From the NCBI GenBank assembly GCA_021325525.1, contig JAJPHB010000050.1, positions 1 to 51,592 on the forward strand: a stretch of 51,592 nt of DNA. The letters run 5' to 3'. The DNA comes from Alphaproteobacteria bacterium (GTDB taxonomy: Bacteria > Pseudomonadota > Alphaproteobacteria > ATCC43930 > CGMCC-115725). This document shows, in pieces, positions 34,934 through 43,411 of this stretch. Numbering within the stretch: the first letter of the stretch is position 1; each line of letters starts with the position of its first letter. Under the pieces are notes generated by a model. That model saw nothing but the letters and a program-made list of their open reading frames with translations, was not told the DNA's origin and did no database searches. A program made the position numbers and the translations under genes.

Positions 34934-35230
34934 ATGATTTACGCCGTTATATTTGAAGACGCACCCAACCTCGGTTCCGACCCTCGCCACCAGCACATGG
35001 CCGCCCATCTCGCGTTTCTCGCGGAGAACGCGGCCAGCATCAAGATTGCCGGGCCGCTAACGGAAGCCTCCGGCGACCCTGCAGGCGGACTATGGCTCGT
35101 TGATGCCGAGACCCCCGAGGCGGTCGACAGTCTCGTCAGAGCAGACCCCTTCTGGCCGACTGGCCTCCGCCGCTCCGTCCGCATTCTGGCCTGGCATCAA
35201 GTCTTCGCAGGGGGCAAGCGCCGGATTTGA
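34934..35230 (+). CDS. YciI-like domain protein
   Basis: A 98-residue protein of the YciI family (ferredoxin-like dimeric alpha/beta barrel, sometimes enzymatic). It starts MIYAVIFEDAPNLGSDP and contains the typical RHQHMAAHLAFLAENAASIK with the conserved histidine, IAGPLTEASGDPAGGLWLVD and ADPFWPTGLRRSVRI. The ribosome site ACGGAGGA is at good distance. It is divergent from the broken LysR gene, a pairing common for YciI genes. Actual function unknown. Confidence 0.88.
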   Translation: MIYAVIFEDAPNLGSDPRHQHMAAHLAFLAENAASIKIAGPLTEASGDPAGGLWLVDAETPEAVDSLVRADPFWPTGLRRSVRILAWHQVFAGGKRRI

Positions 35231-35289
35231 GCCCAAGACGCCCTGGCGATCTCTGCCCGTCTCGAACGGGCGGAGATTGCGTCTGACTA

Positions 35290-36732
35290 CTAATTGCCCG
35301 CCGCCTGGATGATTCTCTTGCCGGCGTCGAGGAATTTCTCCGGATCCTGCGGCGTGCCGTTCACCAGCACCTCGTAGTGGACATGCGGCCCGGTGCTGCG
35401 CCCGGTGCTGCCGAGGAGCCCGATCTGCTCGCGCGCGGTGAGGCGCTGGCCGAGCGCGACGGTGATGCGGTGAAGATGGGCATAGCGCGTGACGATGCCC
35501 GAGCCGTGGTCGATTTCGACGACCTTGCCGTATTCGTGCTTGACCCCGGCGAAGACGACGACGCCGGGGGCCGTGTTGTAGACCGGCGATTTGAAGGGCG
35601 CGGCGAAATCGAGCCCGGTATGCATCGATTGCCGATGGTTGAAGGGATCGACGCGCGGACCGAATCGGCTCTCGAGCTGATATTGCGCGAGCGGTGCCGA
35701 CAGGGGGAGCGCCCGCAGCATCTTGCGCATCCCCTCGGAGAGGCCGGCACCCTGCTTGATCGCCCCGAGCGCAACGAAGGGGCCGCCCTGCCCCGGCGGC
35801 ACCGCGCCGTAGCGCGCCGCGAGCTTGTCGAGATCGACCCCGGCCGAGGCGAGGACGCGCATCAGCTCGCCCCAACCGCGCCGCGTCTCGTTTTCGAGAT
35901 AGCCGAAGCCGGTGGCGCCGGCGCCGGCCGCACCGCGCTGATCTGCGAGCGCCGGCTCGGCGAGGGCAAGCTTCTCCGGCTTCTCCGCTTCGAGGCGCGG
36001 GGGCTCGAGAGCGGCAAGCTTGCCGGCGAGGCCGCCGCGCTCGCCGAGCAGCTTCTCGTGCTCGGCCGTCATCTGCCGCAGCTTCCGCTCCGCGGCTTCG
36101 GCGGCAGCCTTCGATTGCGCCGCCTGCGCGCTCGCCGCCTGCAGCTCGGCCGCGAGCTCGTGGATGCGGCTCGTCAAGCCGGCGCGCTGCTGCTCGGTCT
36201 GCTTCAGGTCGGATTTCGTCCCGTCGAGGCTGTGGCTCATCCGCGCGATCTGCGCCGATTTTGCCGCAATGGCGGCCTCCGCCGCGGCGAGACGCTCGCG
36301 CGCCGAGTCGCGCTCGGCCAGCAATCCGGCGCGCGCCTCCTCGGCGCTGCGCAGCCGCGCCTCCATGGCATAGAGGTCGTTGCGTATGGCCGCGTTCTGC
36401 GACATCACCGTGGCGAGTCGCGCGCGCATGCGGCCGGCGTCATGCAGAGCCACGGCGAGCTGGTCTTGTAGGCGTCCGACCAGCTCGCGCAGCTGGTCGT
36501 TCGACATCTCCGCCTGCGCGACCTCGGCGGCGCGATGCGCCGCCTTGCGGTCGCTCGCGATGTAGCCGACGGTCAGACGCGCCATGGCCGAGGCGCCGAC
36601 AAGCAATATGCACAACCCGGCGACCTGCCAGGAGCGCGTCAGGGTGAGATAGCGGATCCGGCCCTTCGAGCGGATCGCGATGTGGCGTTCGGAGATGAGC
36701 CTTCGCGCGAGGCGCGCCACCCTGATGTCCAT
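35290..36732 (-). CDS. M23-family peptidoglycan peptidase with membrane anchor and coiled coil
   Basis: A 480-residue predicted inner-membrane protein facing the periplasm. A membrane helix near residues 33-50 (SWQVAGLCILLVGASAMARL) is followed by a long coiled coil to about 230 (LRELVGRLQDQLAVALHDAG and similar heptads). The C-terminal LytM/M23 domain keeps the zinc site: HTGLDFAAPF near 368 and HVHYEVLVNG near 452, so it is probably active as an endopeptidase. The architecture resembles coiled-coil M23 hydrolases of cell division or elongation. The start at 36732 (MDIRVARLARR) has a G-run directly upstream; 36792 is an alternative. Confidence 0.92.
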   Translation of the reverse strand: MDIRVARLARRLISERHIAIRSKGRIRYLTLTRSWQVAGLCILLVGASAMARLTVGYIASDRKAAHRAAEVAQAEMSNDQLRELVGRLQDQLAVALHDAGRMRARLATVMSQNAAIRNDLYAMEARLRSAEEARAGLLAERDSARERLAAAEAAIAAKSAQIARMSHSLDGTKSDLKQTEQQRAGLTSRIHELAAELQAASAQAAQSKAAAEAAERKLRQMTAEHEKLLGERGGLAGKLAALEPPRLEAEKPEKLALAEPALADQRGAAGAGATGFGYLENETRRGWGELMRVLASAGVDLDKLAARYGAVPPGQGGPFVALGAIKQGAGLSEGMRKMLRALPLSAPLAQYQLESRFGPRVDPFNHRQSMHTGLDFAAPFKSPVYNTAPGVVVFAGVKHEYGKVVEIDHGSGIVTRYAHLHRITVALGQRLTAREQIGLLGSTGRSTGPHVHYEVLVNGTPQDPEKFLDAGKRIIQAAGN

Positions 36733-37039
36733 TACCCCCCAACATGCCCAAAGCGACGGCTCGCGCCGCGCGCTCTCGCCAGCGGCGCTCATGGCCGCTC
36801 GCCCCCGCGGTGACGAGCCTCCCAGCGGCGCCGAATGTCGGTTGCAAGGATCGGGCGTCCGCCATTCATCGGCCGGTTCGCCCAGCTCGACATGGCAGTC
36901 GCCGGCAGAGCGTCGGGAAAGACGCGCCGCCCAGGTTCAGGCGAGCGCACCGTATCGCCGGGAGGTAGCCCTGGCAAGGCGTTTTTCAGCGCTTTCGCGT
37001 GATCGGCCGATGCTCTCGCATCGCCGTCGTGAGCGGCGC
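36733..37039. other. Intergenic region (307 bp), no gene recognised
   Basis: This lies between the lipoprotein gene and the M23 gene, both on the minus strand. An open frame at 36789-37043 on the minus strand encodes a charged sequence with no recognisable features, so I do not call it. If the peptidase starts at 36792, 60 bases of this region are coding. No clear promoter is seen. Confidence 0.4.
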
Positions 37040-37273
37040 TCATTGGCAGCTATAGACGGCAATCTTGCCGCCGCCCGATTCGTTGCTGACGCTGTCGAGC
37101 GTCGCCGTCTTGCCGTATTGCCCGCAATACTGCGCGGCGCGCTCGTTGCTCTCAGCGAGGTTGCCGTTGTTGATGCGATATGAGACGCCGGGCGGCGTCT
37201 CGGAACCGGCGTTGGGTCTGCTGCATGCCGCCACGGCGGCGCACATCGCTAGGAGCGCAAAAGCCGCGCGCAT
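37040..37273 (-). CDS. Small predicted lipoprotein
   Basis: A 77-residue protein. The N-terminus MRAAFALLAMCAAVAACSRP is a lipoprotein signal with lipobox AVAAC, so the mature protein would start at cysteine 17 and be anchored in the outer or inner membrane. The remaining 60 residues hold two further cysteines (AAQYCGQYGK and the final YSCQ), which could pair. Function unknown; no homolog name comes to mind. Confidence 0.8.
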   Translation of the reverse strand: MRAAFALLAMCAAVAACSRPNAGSETPPGVSYRINNGNLAESNERAAQYCGQYGKTATLDSVSNESGGGKIAVYSCQ

Positions 37274-37459
37274 CAGAGACCTCCCGGAATCTTGGTTATG
37301 CCTTCATTCACCAATACGCCCCATCGGAAGGTTGGTTCCGCAAGGTGAAACAAAGGTAAATTCCGCTACCTTTGCGCTCGCTTGCGCGGTGTGTCAAAGT
37401 TGCGACGCGGCCTCGGCCCCTTTTGCCGCATCTGCGAGAGACAGCTCCTTGCCATCGAG

Positions 37460-38443
37460 ATGACTGCGCCATCGCCGCTCAATTTCGCTTTTCCCCGCCC
37501 ATTCCTCCGCCGCCGGCGGCAGGTTCGGGAAGGTCGGAAAGAGCGGCCGCGGCGCCGATGGCGCCGGCTGACATCATGGGCGATCGGGTTCTGGCTCGCC
37601 GCGCTCTTCGGCGCCGCCGCCGAGGAACGCGACCCGGCGGTGATCGCCTGCTACGACGCCGAGCGCGAGATCGTCACCCACACTCTGCCGGACCTCTGCC
37701 GCGGAGAGGTGATCTCGGCGGAGCGCGAGGCGGCGCTGGCCGCCGCGCGGCGCCTGCGCATCCAGTCGGGCGTGCAGGAGACGACCGCCGATCCCGTCGC
37801 CGGGACACGCCGCCTTATCGGCACCGGCTCCGGCTTTTATGTCGGCAGCGGCGGCGAGCTCCTGACCAACGCGCATGTCGTCGATCATTGCGGCCTCTTC
37901 ACCGCCGCTTCCGATGACGGCGACAAGCTGGCGCTGCATCTCGTCGCGAGCGACGCGCGGCAGGATCTCGCCCTGCTGAAAGCCGACGCGCCGCCCCCCG
38001 GGATCGCCGCCTTCAGCGCCGCGCCGGGGCGGTCGGACGGGGCGCGACTCGCTGTCGTCGGATATCCTGCCTACGGACTGCCGACTCGCTTGTCGACACT
38101 TTCGCCGGCGCGCATCGACCCGATTCGCCTGGCGACCGCGAGCGACCGCGTCGAGTTCAGAGGCGAGGTGCGGCATGGCAACAGCGGCAGCCCGCTGCTC
38201 GACGAGGCGGGGAATGTTCTCGGCGTCGTCCATGCGACGATCGACACGCCGAAGGTGTTCCGGGCGACCCATACGCTCGTCACCGATATCGGCGTCGCGA
38301 TCTCGTGGACGGCCGTCATGCGCTTCCTTGCCGCCCATTCCGTCACCCCGGTCATCGCCGCGGGGCCGCAGCGCGGCTTGAGTTTGGAGGAGGTGCATGC
38401 CAAGTCGCGCCGGTTCGTCGTCCAGATCGGCTGCTGGCAGTAG
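37460..38443 (+). CDS. Trypsin-like serine protease, exported
   Basis: A 327-residue protease of the HtrA/trypsin fold without a visible PDZ domain. A strongly basic N-terminus (RRRRQVREGRKERPRRRWRR) precedes a hydrophobic segment SWAIGFWLAALFGAAA that should act as signal or anchor. The triad is complete: H near 138 in LLTNAHVVDHC, D near 170 in SDARQDLALLKA, and S near 242 in RHGNSGSPLLDEAG. Four cysteines are visible: CYDAE and DLCRG near the mature N-terminus, VDHCG beside the active histidine, and IGCWQ at the C-terminus; they could form disulfides. The start at 37460 is uncertain because no ribosome site is clear; the frame is open from 37382. Substrate unknown. Confidence 0.88.
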   Translation: MTAPSPLNFAFPRPFLRRRRQVREGRKERPRRRWRRLTSWAIGFWLAALFGAAAEERDPAVIACYDAEREIVTHTLPDLCRGEVISAEREAALAAARRLRIQSGVQETTADPVAGTRRLIGTGSGFYVGSGGELLTNAHVVDHCGLFTAASDDGDKLALHLVASDARQDLALLKADAPPPGIAAFSAAPGRSDGARLAVVGYPAYGLPTRLSTLSPARIDPIRLATASDRVEFRGEVRHGNSGSPLLDEAGNVLGVVHATIDTPKVFRATHTLVTDIGVAISWTAVMRFLAAHSVTPVIAAGPQRGLSLEEVHAKSRRFVVQIGCWQ

Positions 38444-38542
38444 CCGATTCGGGCGCGGCGGCGCGCTTGCATTCGCGCCGGCGGCTCCGTAGCATTTTTT
38501 TCAACAACGGGCGCGCGGGCGCCGTTTTGCGGGGAGGGAATC

Positions 38543-39790
38543 ATGCGGTTGGCATCCGCTGCGCTTGGTGCCTTGGGATTGCTGCTGATCACGGCGTTGG
38601 GCGCGGCGCCGGCCGGCGCCGCGCCCAACGAAGTGGTGATCGGCGCGCTCTACCCGCTGAGCGGCGGCAGCGCCCCCGTCGGGCTCGACGACCGCCATGC
38701 CCTCGAGACCGCCGTCGACCTTGTCAACAACAGCTACGATCTCGACTTGCCGCTCGCCAAGACGAGCGGGCTGCCGCATCTCGGCGGCGCCAAGATCCGC
38801 GTCATCATCGCCGACCACCAGGGCGACCCGCAGAAAGGCCGCGCGGAAGCCGAGCGCCTTATCACGCAGGAGAAGGTCGTGGCCCTCATCGGCGCCTATC
38901 AGAGCGCCGTCTCGGCGACGGTCGCGCAGACTGCCGAGCGCTACGGCGTTCCCTTCCTCTGCGCCGACAGCACCTCGCCGAGCCTCACGCAGCGCGGCTT
39001 CAAATGGTTCTTCCGGCCGACGGCGCACGACCTCATGTTCTCGACGGCGATGTTCGATTTCATTGGCGATATGGAGAAGAAGACCGGCAAGAAGGTCGCT
39101 TCGGTCTCGCTCATCGCCGAGGACACGCTGTTCGGCACCGACAGCCGGACCATTCTCCGCAAGCTCGCCGAGGAGCGCGGCATCAAGGTTGCCGCCGACA
39201 TCAAGTACCGCGCCAACAGCCCCTCCCTCACCGCCGAGGTTCAGGAGCTGAAGGCGGCGAATGCGCCGGTGCTGATGCCGAGCTCCTATACCAGCGACGC
39301 GATCCTGATGATGAAGACCATGTCCGAGCTCGGCTGGCGGCCGAAGGCGATCGTGGCGCAAGCCGCCGGCTTCGCCGATCAGGCGCTCGTCGATGCCGTG
39401 GGCCCCGCCGCCGAAGGCATCATCAGCCGCAGCAGCTTCGCCACCGACGTGAAGAACCGGCCGGCGATCGGCCCTGTCAACGAGATGTTCAAGAAGCGCG
39501 CGAACAAGGACCTCAACGACAGCAGCGGCCGCGTCTTCACCGGCCTCATCATTCTCGCCGATGCGATCGACCGCGCCCGCAGCACCGACCCCGCGAAGAT
39601 CCGGGCGGCGCTGCAGGCGACGGACATGCCCGGCTCGCGCACCATCATGCCGTGGAAGGGCGTCAAGTTCGACGCCAACGGGCAGAACACCGAGGCGACG
39701 CCGATCATCACGCAGATCAAGAACGGCAAATGGCGCACGATCTGGCCCTTCGACGTGGCGAGCGAGCCGGCGGTGTGGAACGTCCAATAA
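38543..39790 (+). CDS. LivK-type ABC transporter substrate-binding protein (module 2)
   Basis: A 415-residue periplasmic receptor, first gene of a complete Liv-type importer. GGGGAGGG lies just before the ATG. The signal peptide (LGALGLLLITALGAAPAGAA) is followed by VVIGALYPLSGGSAPVG, then ADHQGDPQKGRAEAERLITQ and LIGAYQSAVSATVAQTAER, typical of this binding-protein class. The paralog at 1-1094 shares these blocks. The permease and ATPase genes follow after a 239-base gap containing a palindromic repeat, which could lower their expression relative to the receptor. Ligand not known; the hyuAB genes at the other end suggest a cyclic amide or related compound rather than leucine. Confidence 0.93.
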   Translation: MRLASAALGALGLLLITALGAAPAGAAPNEVVIGALYPLSGGSAPVGLDDRHALETAVDLVNNSYDLDLPLAKTSGLPHLGGAKIRVIIADHQGDPQKGRAEAERLITQEKVVALIGAYQSAVSATVAQTAERYGVPFLCADSTSPSLTQRGFKWFFRPTAHDLMFSTAMFDFIGDMEKKTGKKVASVSLIAEDTLFGTDSRTILRKLAEERGIKVAADIKYRANSPSLTAEVQELKAANAPVLMPSSYTSDAILMMKTMSELGWRPKAIVAQAAGFADQALVDAVGPAAEGIISRSSFATDVKNRPAIGPVNEMFKKRANKDLNDSSGRVFTGLIILADAIDRARSTDPAKIRAALQATDMPGSRTIMPWKGVKFDANGQNTEATPIITQIKNGKWRTIWPFDVASEPAVWNVQ

Positions 39791-39852
39791 GGGCGGTCGG
39801 CGCGAGAATAGGGTTCTCTTGCCCCCTCTCCCCTTGCGCGGCCTTCGAATGC

Positions 39853-39973
39853 CCCTCTCCCGCTTGCGGGAGAGGGTTAGGGTGAGGGCAAGTCGTTGTG
39901 TCTCGATGATTTGAATCCGGCGGCGGTCCCCCTCACCCTCCCCTCTCGCCGGAGGGGAGAGGGTTTTGCAAAG
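39853..39973. repeat. Palindromic doublet repeat, copy 3, inside the liv operon
   Basis: The left hairpin ccctctcccgc (39853-39863), tt, gcgggagaggg (39866-39876) is identical to copy 2. It is followed by ttagggtgagggcaagtc, a spacer, then ccccctcaccctcccctctc and a ggaggggagagggtttt right unit ending near 39973. It separates the binding-protein gene from livH and could stabilise the upstream mRNA 3' end, as such elements do in other binding-protein operons. Confidence 0.75.
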
Positions 39974-40029
39974 GCGTTGCGGAGCGAAAGGGAGAACGGC
40001 GCCGAATCGCTCACCGACGATCCGCCCGC

Positions 40030-40908
40030 ATGACCGCCGAGACCCTCATCCAGATCATCGTCAGCGGGCTCTTGACGGGGCTCATTTACGCGCTCATCGC
40101 GGCGGGGCTCAGCCTCATTTTCGGCCTCATGGACGTCGTCAACTTCGCCCATGGCGAATTCCTGATGGTGGCGATGTACGCCGCCTTCTTCCTGTGGGTT
40201 GCCTTCGCCCTCGACCCGCTGCTCGCGCTGCCGGTCGTCGCCGGCTTCCTCTTCCTCATCGGCGTCATGGTCTACCGCGTCTTCATCACGCGCGCCTTGA
40301 GCCTCAAGGTGAATTCCGGCATGGCCCAGATCTTCGTCACCTTCGGCCTCGCCATCTTCCTGCGCGGCGTCGCGCAATTCGCCTTCGGCCCCGATTTCCG
40401 CGCCATCCGCGGCGCCTTTCTCAGCGACAAGACGATGAGCGTCGCCGGCATCTACCTGCCGCTGCCGCAGCTCGCCGGCGCCGCGGTCTGCGTCGCTGCT
40501 TTCCTCGGCCTCTGGCTGCTGACGACGCGCACCGATTTCGGCCGCGCCCTCGAAGCGACGCGCGAGGACCGCGAGGCGGTCGCCCTCATCGGCATCGACC
40601 GCCACTACATCTTCTCGGTCGGCTGGGGCATCGGCGCCGCGACGGTCGGCATCGCCGGCACCATGCTCGCGCTTTTCTATTACGTCTCGCCCATCATCGG
40701 CGACGTCTTCGCCCTCATCGCCTTCGTCACCGTGGCGCTCGGCGGCTTCGGCAGCCTCATGGGCGCGCTCATCGCCGGCCTCGCCATCGGCCTCGTCGAG
40801 GCGCTCACCGCCATTCTCATCTCCCCGGCGATGAAGCAGATCGGCATCTTCGCCCTCTATCTTCTCGTCATCTTCCTGCGGCCGCGAGGGCTCTTTGGCA
40901 AGCTCTGA
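40030..40908 (+). CDS. livH: Liv-type ABC transporter permease, LivH family
   Basis: A 292-residue inner-membrane permease subunit with about eight hydrophobic helices. The start MTAETLIQIIVSGLLTGLIY and LIAAGLSLIFGLMDVVNFAH are the classical LivH opening. The cytoplasmic coupling loop ATREDREAVALIGIDRHYIF (EAA-like) contacts an ATPase subunit, and GGFGSLMGALIAGLAIGLVE is typical of the C-terminal half. It overlaps livM by 14 bases. Expected to pair with LivM to form the channel. Confidence 0.95.
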   Translation: MTAETLIQIIVSGLLTGLIYALIAAGLSLIFGLMDVVNFAHGEFLMVAMYAAFFLWVAFALDPLLALPVVAGFLFLIGVMVYRVFITRALSLKVNSGMAQIFVTFGLAIFLRGVAQFAFGPDFRAIRGAFLSDKTMSVAGIYLPLPQLAGAAVCVAAFLGLWLLTTRTDFGRALEATREDREAVALIGIDRHYIFSVGWGIGAATVGIAGTMLALFYYVSPIIGDVFALIAFVTVALGGFGSLMGALIAGLAIGLVEALTAILISPAMKQIGIFALYLLVIFLRPRGLFGKL

Positions 40909-41932
40909 GCCGAGGGCGCCGCTCGACGCCGAAGCGCGCTACCGGCGGCGCCAGGCCCGCATCGGCGGCCTCGTCCTCGCGGCGCTCATCCTCGCCCCGC
41001 TCGCCATCCGCGATCCCTATTGGCAGAACGTCCTCATCCTCACCGTGATGTATGCGGGCCTGGCGCAGGCCTGGAACATCCTCGGCGGCTATTGCGGCCA
41101 GATCTCGCTGGGCCAGGCGCTGTTCTTCGGCATCGGCGGTTATGTCGCGACCGTGCTCGACGCTTCGGCGGGCGTGCCGACGCTGCTCGGCCTCGTGCCG
41201 GCAGGCATCGCCGCCGCCCTCGCCTCGCTTCTCGTCGGCTGGCCCTGCTTCCGCATGAGCGGCCACTACTACGCCATCGCGACGCTCGTCGTGGCGCAGA
41301 TCGGCTATCTGCTCTTCCTCAACTGGGATGCGGTGGGCGGCGCCAGCGGCATCTTCATCCCCTATGTCGCCGAAAGCTGGCCGCATCTCCAATTCCGCAG
41401 CTCGAAGCTGCCCTATTACTACGCCTTCCTTGCCCTCGCCGCGATCGTCTGGCTCGCCAGCTATGCGCTCGAGAACTCGCGCTGGGGCTTTTCCTGGCGG
41501 GCCATCAAGGACGATCCCATCGCCGCCGAAAGCGTCGGCGTCCGCATCTTCCGCGCGAAGCTCGTCGCCGCCGCAGCCAGCGCCTTCTTCACTGGCATCA
41601 TCGGCGCCGTCTACGCCCAGTTCGTCGCCTTCATCGATCCCGACAGCGTCTTGAGCGGCCAGCTCTCGATCCTCATCACCCTTCCCGCCGTGCTGGGCGG
41701 CGTCGGCACGCTCTGGGGGCCGGCGCTCGGCGCCGCGATCCTCATCCCGCTCTCGGAGGCGACGCGCAGCTATGTCGGGGGCAGCGGCAGCGGCCTCGAC
41801 CTCATCGTCTACGGCGCGCTCGTCATGGTCGTCGCGGTGGCGAAGCCGCAGGGGCTCGTCGGTCTCGTCCCCGCCTTGCAGCGCCATGCCGCCGCGGCGC
41901 GGGTCCGCAGGGAGGCGGCGCGTGCTGCTTGA
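40895..41932 (+). CDS. livM: Liv-type ABC transporter permease, LivM family
   Basis: A 345-residue inner-membrane permease. The start is TTG at 40895 within the end of livH; GAGGG lies 3-4 bases before it and no ATG occurs before the first membrane helix. The family pattern is clear: ILTVMYAGLAQAWNILGGYC, QISLGQALFFGIGGYVATVL, coupling loop WRAIKDDPIAAESVGVRIF, then LPAVLGGVGTLWGPALGAAI. It overlaps livG by 11 bases. The C-terminus ends in a short basic tail. Confidence 0.95.
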   Translation: MASSEPRAPLDAEARYRRRQARIGGLVLAALILAPLAIRDPYWQNVLILTVMYAGLAQAWNILGGYCGQISLGQALFFGIGGYVATVLDASAGVPTLLGLVPAGIAAALASLLVGWPCFRMSGHYYAIATLVVAQIGYLLFLNWDAVGGASGIFIPYVAESWPHLQFRSSKLPYYYAFLALAAIVWLASYALENSRWGFSWRAIKDDPIAAESVGVRIFRAKLVAAAASAFFTGIIGAVYAQFVAFIDPDSVLSGQLSILITLPAVLGGVGTLWGPALGAAILIPLSEATRSYVGGSGSGLDLIVYGALVMVVAVAKPQGLVGLVPALQRHAAAARVRREAARAA

Positions 41933-42659
41933 GCTCGATCGGGTGACGCGCCGCTTCGTTGGGCTCGTCGCCAACGACGCGGTCAGCTTCGCCGTCGCGG
42001 AAGGCGAAATTCTCGGCCTCATCGGCCCCAACGGCGCCGGCAAGACGACGCTCTTCAACCTGATTTCCGGGATGTTGAAGCCTTCATCGGGCCGCATCCG
42101 CTTCGCCGGCGAGGACGTGACGGAGTTGGGCGCCGCCGCCTGCGCCCGGCGCGGCATCGCCCGCACCTTCCAGGTGGTGCGCAATTTCGAGACGATGACG
42201 GTGCTCGAGAACGTCATGGTCGGCGCCTTCAACCGTCTGCCCGCCAGCGCTGCCGCCAAAGCCGCGGCGCTGGAGATTCTCGACTTCACCGGCCTCGGCG
42301 CGCGGCGCGACGCGCTGGCCTCCGCGCTGACCCCGCCGGAGAAGCGCCGCCTCGAAGTGGCGCGCGCGCTCGCGACGGGGCCGAAGCTCCTCCTCCTGGA
42401 CGAGGTCCTGACCGGGCTGACGCCGACCGAGGCGCAGGCCGGAGTCGAGCTCGTTCGCGCAATCCGCCGCCGCGGCGTCACCATCCTCATGGTCGAGCAT
42501 GTGATGGAAGTGGTGATGCCGCTCGTCGACCGCGCCGTCGTCCTCGATCTTGGCCGCGTCATCGCCGAGGGCAAGCCGGCGGACATCGTGCGGAACGAAA
42601 CGGTGATCGCCGCCTATCTCGGCGAGCGCTACCGGCGGCGGGTGGAGGCAGGCGCGTGA
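41922..42659 (+). CDS. livG: Liv-type ABC transporter ATPase, LivG family, with degenerate signature motif
   Basis: A 245-residue ATPase subunit. GTG at 41922 has GGAGG 6 bases upstream and lies inside the end of livM. Walker A is GPNGAGKTT (about 35-43), the Q-loop lies in RTFQVVRNFETM, Walker B is LLLLDEVLTGL (about 157-166) and the switch histidine is in MVEHVMEVV. The ABC signature, usually LSxGQ in LivG, reads LTPPEKRRLEVARAL (about 136-150), and the residue after the Walker B glutamate is valine instead of proline. Some Liv-like subfamilies carry similar LT..(R/K)KRLE forms, so this is probably functional, with an asymmetric ATP site paired with LivF. Confidence 0.93.
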   Translation: MLLELDRVTRRFVGLVANDAVSFAVAEGEILGLIGPNGAGKTTLFNLISGMLKPSSGRIRFAGEDVTELGAAACARRGIARTFQVVRNFETMTVLENVMVGAFNRLPASAAAKAAALEILDFTGLGARRDALASALTPPEKRRLEVARALATGPKLLLLDEVLTGLTPTEAQAGVELVRAIRRRGVTILMVEHVMEVVMPLVDRAVVLDLGRVIAEGKPADIVRNETVIAAYLGERYRRRVEAGA

Positions 42660-42706
42660 ATTCGATCGTCCACGCTCATTGATTGCAGCAGCGACGTGAC
42701 GTCCTC

Positions 42707-43411
42707 ATGCTGACCGTTACCGATCTCAGCGCCTCCTACGGCGGCCTCAAGGCGCTGCACGGCGTGTCGCTCGCGGTCGAGCGCGGCGAGATCGTCGCCG
42801 TGCTCGGCGCCAATGGCGCCGGCAAGAGCACGCTCTTGAAGGCGATCGCCGGGATGGTGCGGATCGACAGCGGCGATCTTCGCCTCGACGGCGCCGACCT
42901 TCGCCAGCTCCCGCCGCACGGCATCGCCCGCGCCGGCGTCTCGCTCGTACCCGAAGGCCGCCGCCTCTTCCCGCGCCTGCGCGTCGTCGACAATCTCCGC
43001 CTCGGCGCCTATGCGCATCGCCGCGATGCCGGGCGCGACGCACCGCTCGACCTCGTCTTCGCCCTCTTTCCGCGCCTCAAGGAGCGCCTCGGCCAGCGGG
43101 CGGAGACGCTGTCCGGCGGCGAGCAGCAGATGCTGGCGATCGGCCGGGCCCTCATGAACCGCCCGCGCCTCCTCATGCTGGACGAGCCCTCGCAAGGGAT
43201 CATGCCGCGCCTCGTCGACGACATTCTCGCCGCCGTCTCCCGCATCCGCGCCGAAGGGACGACGGTGCTCATCGTCGAGCAGCGCGTCGCCGAATGCCTC
43301 GAAATCGCCGATCGCGCCTATGTATTGCAGACGGGGCGCATCGCCTTCGAGGGCCGGGCTGCGGCGCTGCGCGAAGACGACCGCATCCGCACGGCCTATC
43401 TCGGGCTCTGA
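42707..43411 (+). CDS. livF: Liv-type ABC transporter ATPase, LivF family
   Basis: A 234-residue ATPase, partner of LivG. It starts MLTVTDLSASYGGLKALHGV; the upstream TTG at 42683 is in frame but not needed. Walker A is LGANGAGKSTLL, the signature is a normal LSGGEQQMLAIGRAL, Walker B is LLMLDEPSQGI, and the switch histidine is replaced by glutamine in LIVEQRVAE, as is common in LivF. SLVPEGRRLFPRLRVVDNL is the LivF hallmark. It overlaps the convergent hyuB 3' end by 16 bases. Confidence 0.96.
   Translation: MLTVTDLSASYGGLKALHGVSLAVERGEIVAVLGANGAGKSTLLKAIAGMVRIDSGDLRLDGADLRQLPPHGIARAGVSLVPEGRRLFPRLRVVDNLRLGAYAHRRDAGRDAPLDLVFALFPRLKERLGQRAETLSGGEQQMLAIGRALMNRPRLLMLDEPSQGIMPRLVDDILAAVSRIRAEGTTVLIVEQRVAECLEIADRAYVLQTGRIAFEGRAAALREDDRIRTAYLGL

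Noticed and set aside
36789-37043. 84-codon minus-strand open frame between the M23 peptidase and the lipoprotein genes
   Set aside because: No signal, domain or ribosome site, and it partly overlaps a possible upstream start of the peptidase.
38509-38528. Possible terminator (ggcgc-gcgg-gcgcc then gtttt) after the trypsin-like protease gene
   Set aside because: The stem is only 5 bp and runs into the ribosome site of the next gene, so a terminator role is not convincing.
41922-42659. livG as a pseudogene because of its degenerate signature
   Set aside because: The frame is intact with all other ATPase motifs, and similar LT..KRLE forms are known in Liv-like subfamilies.
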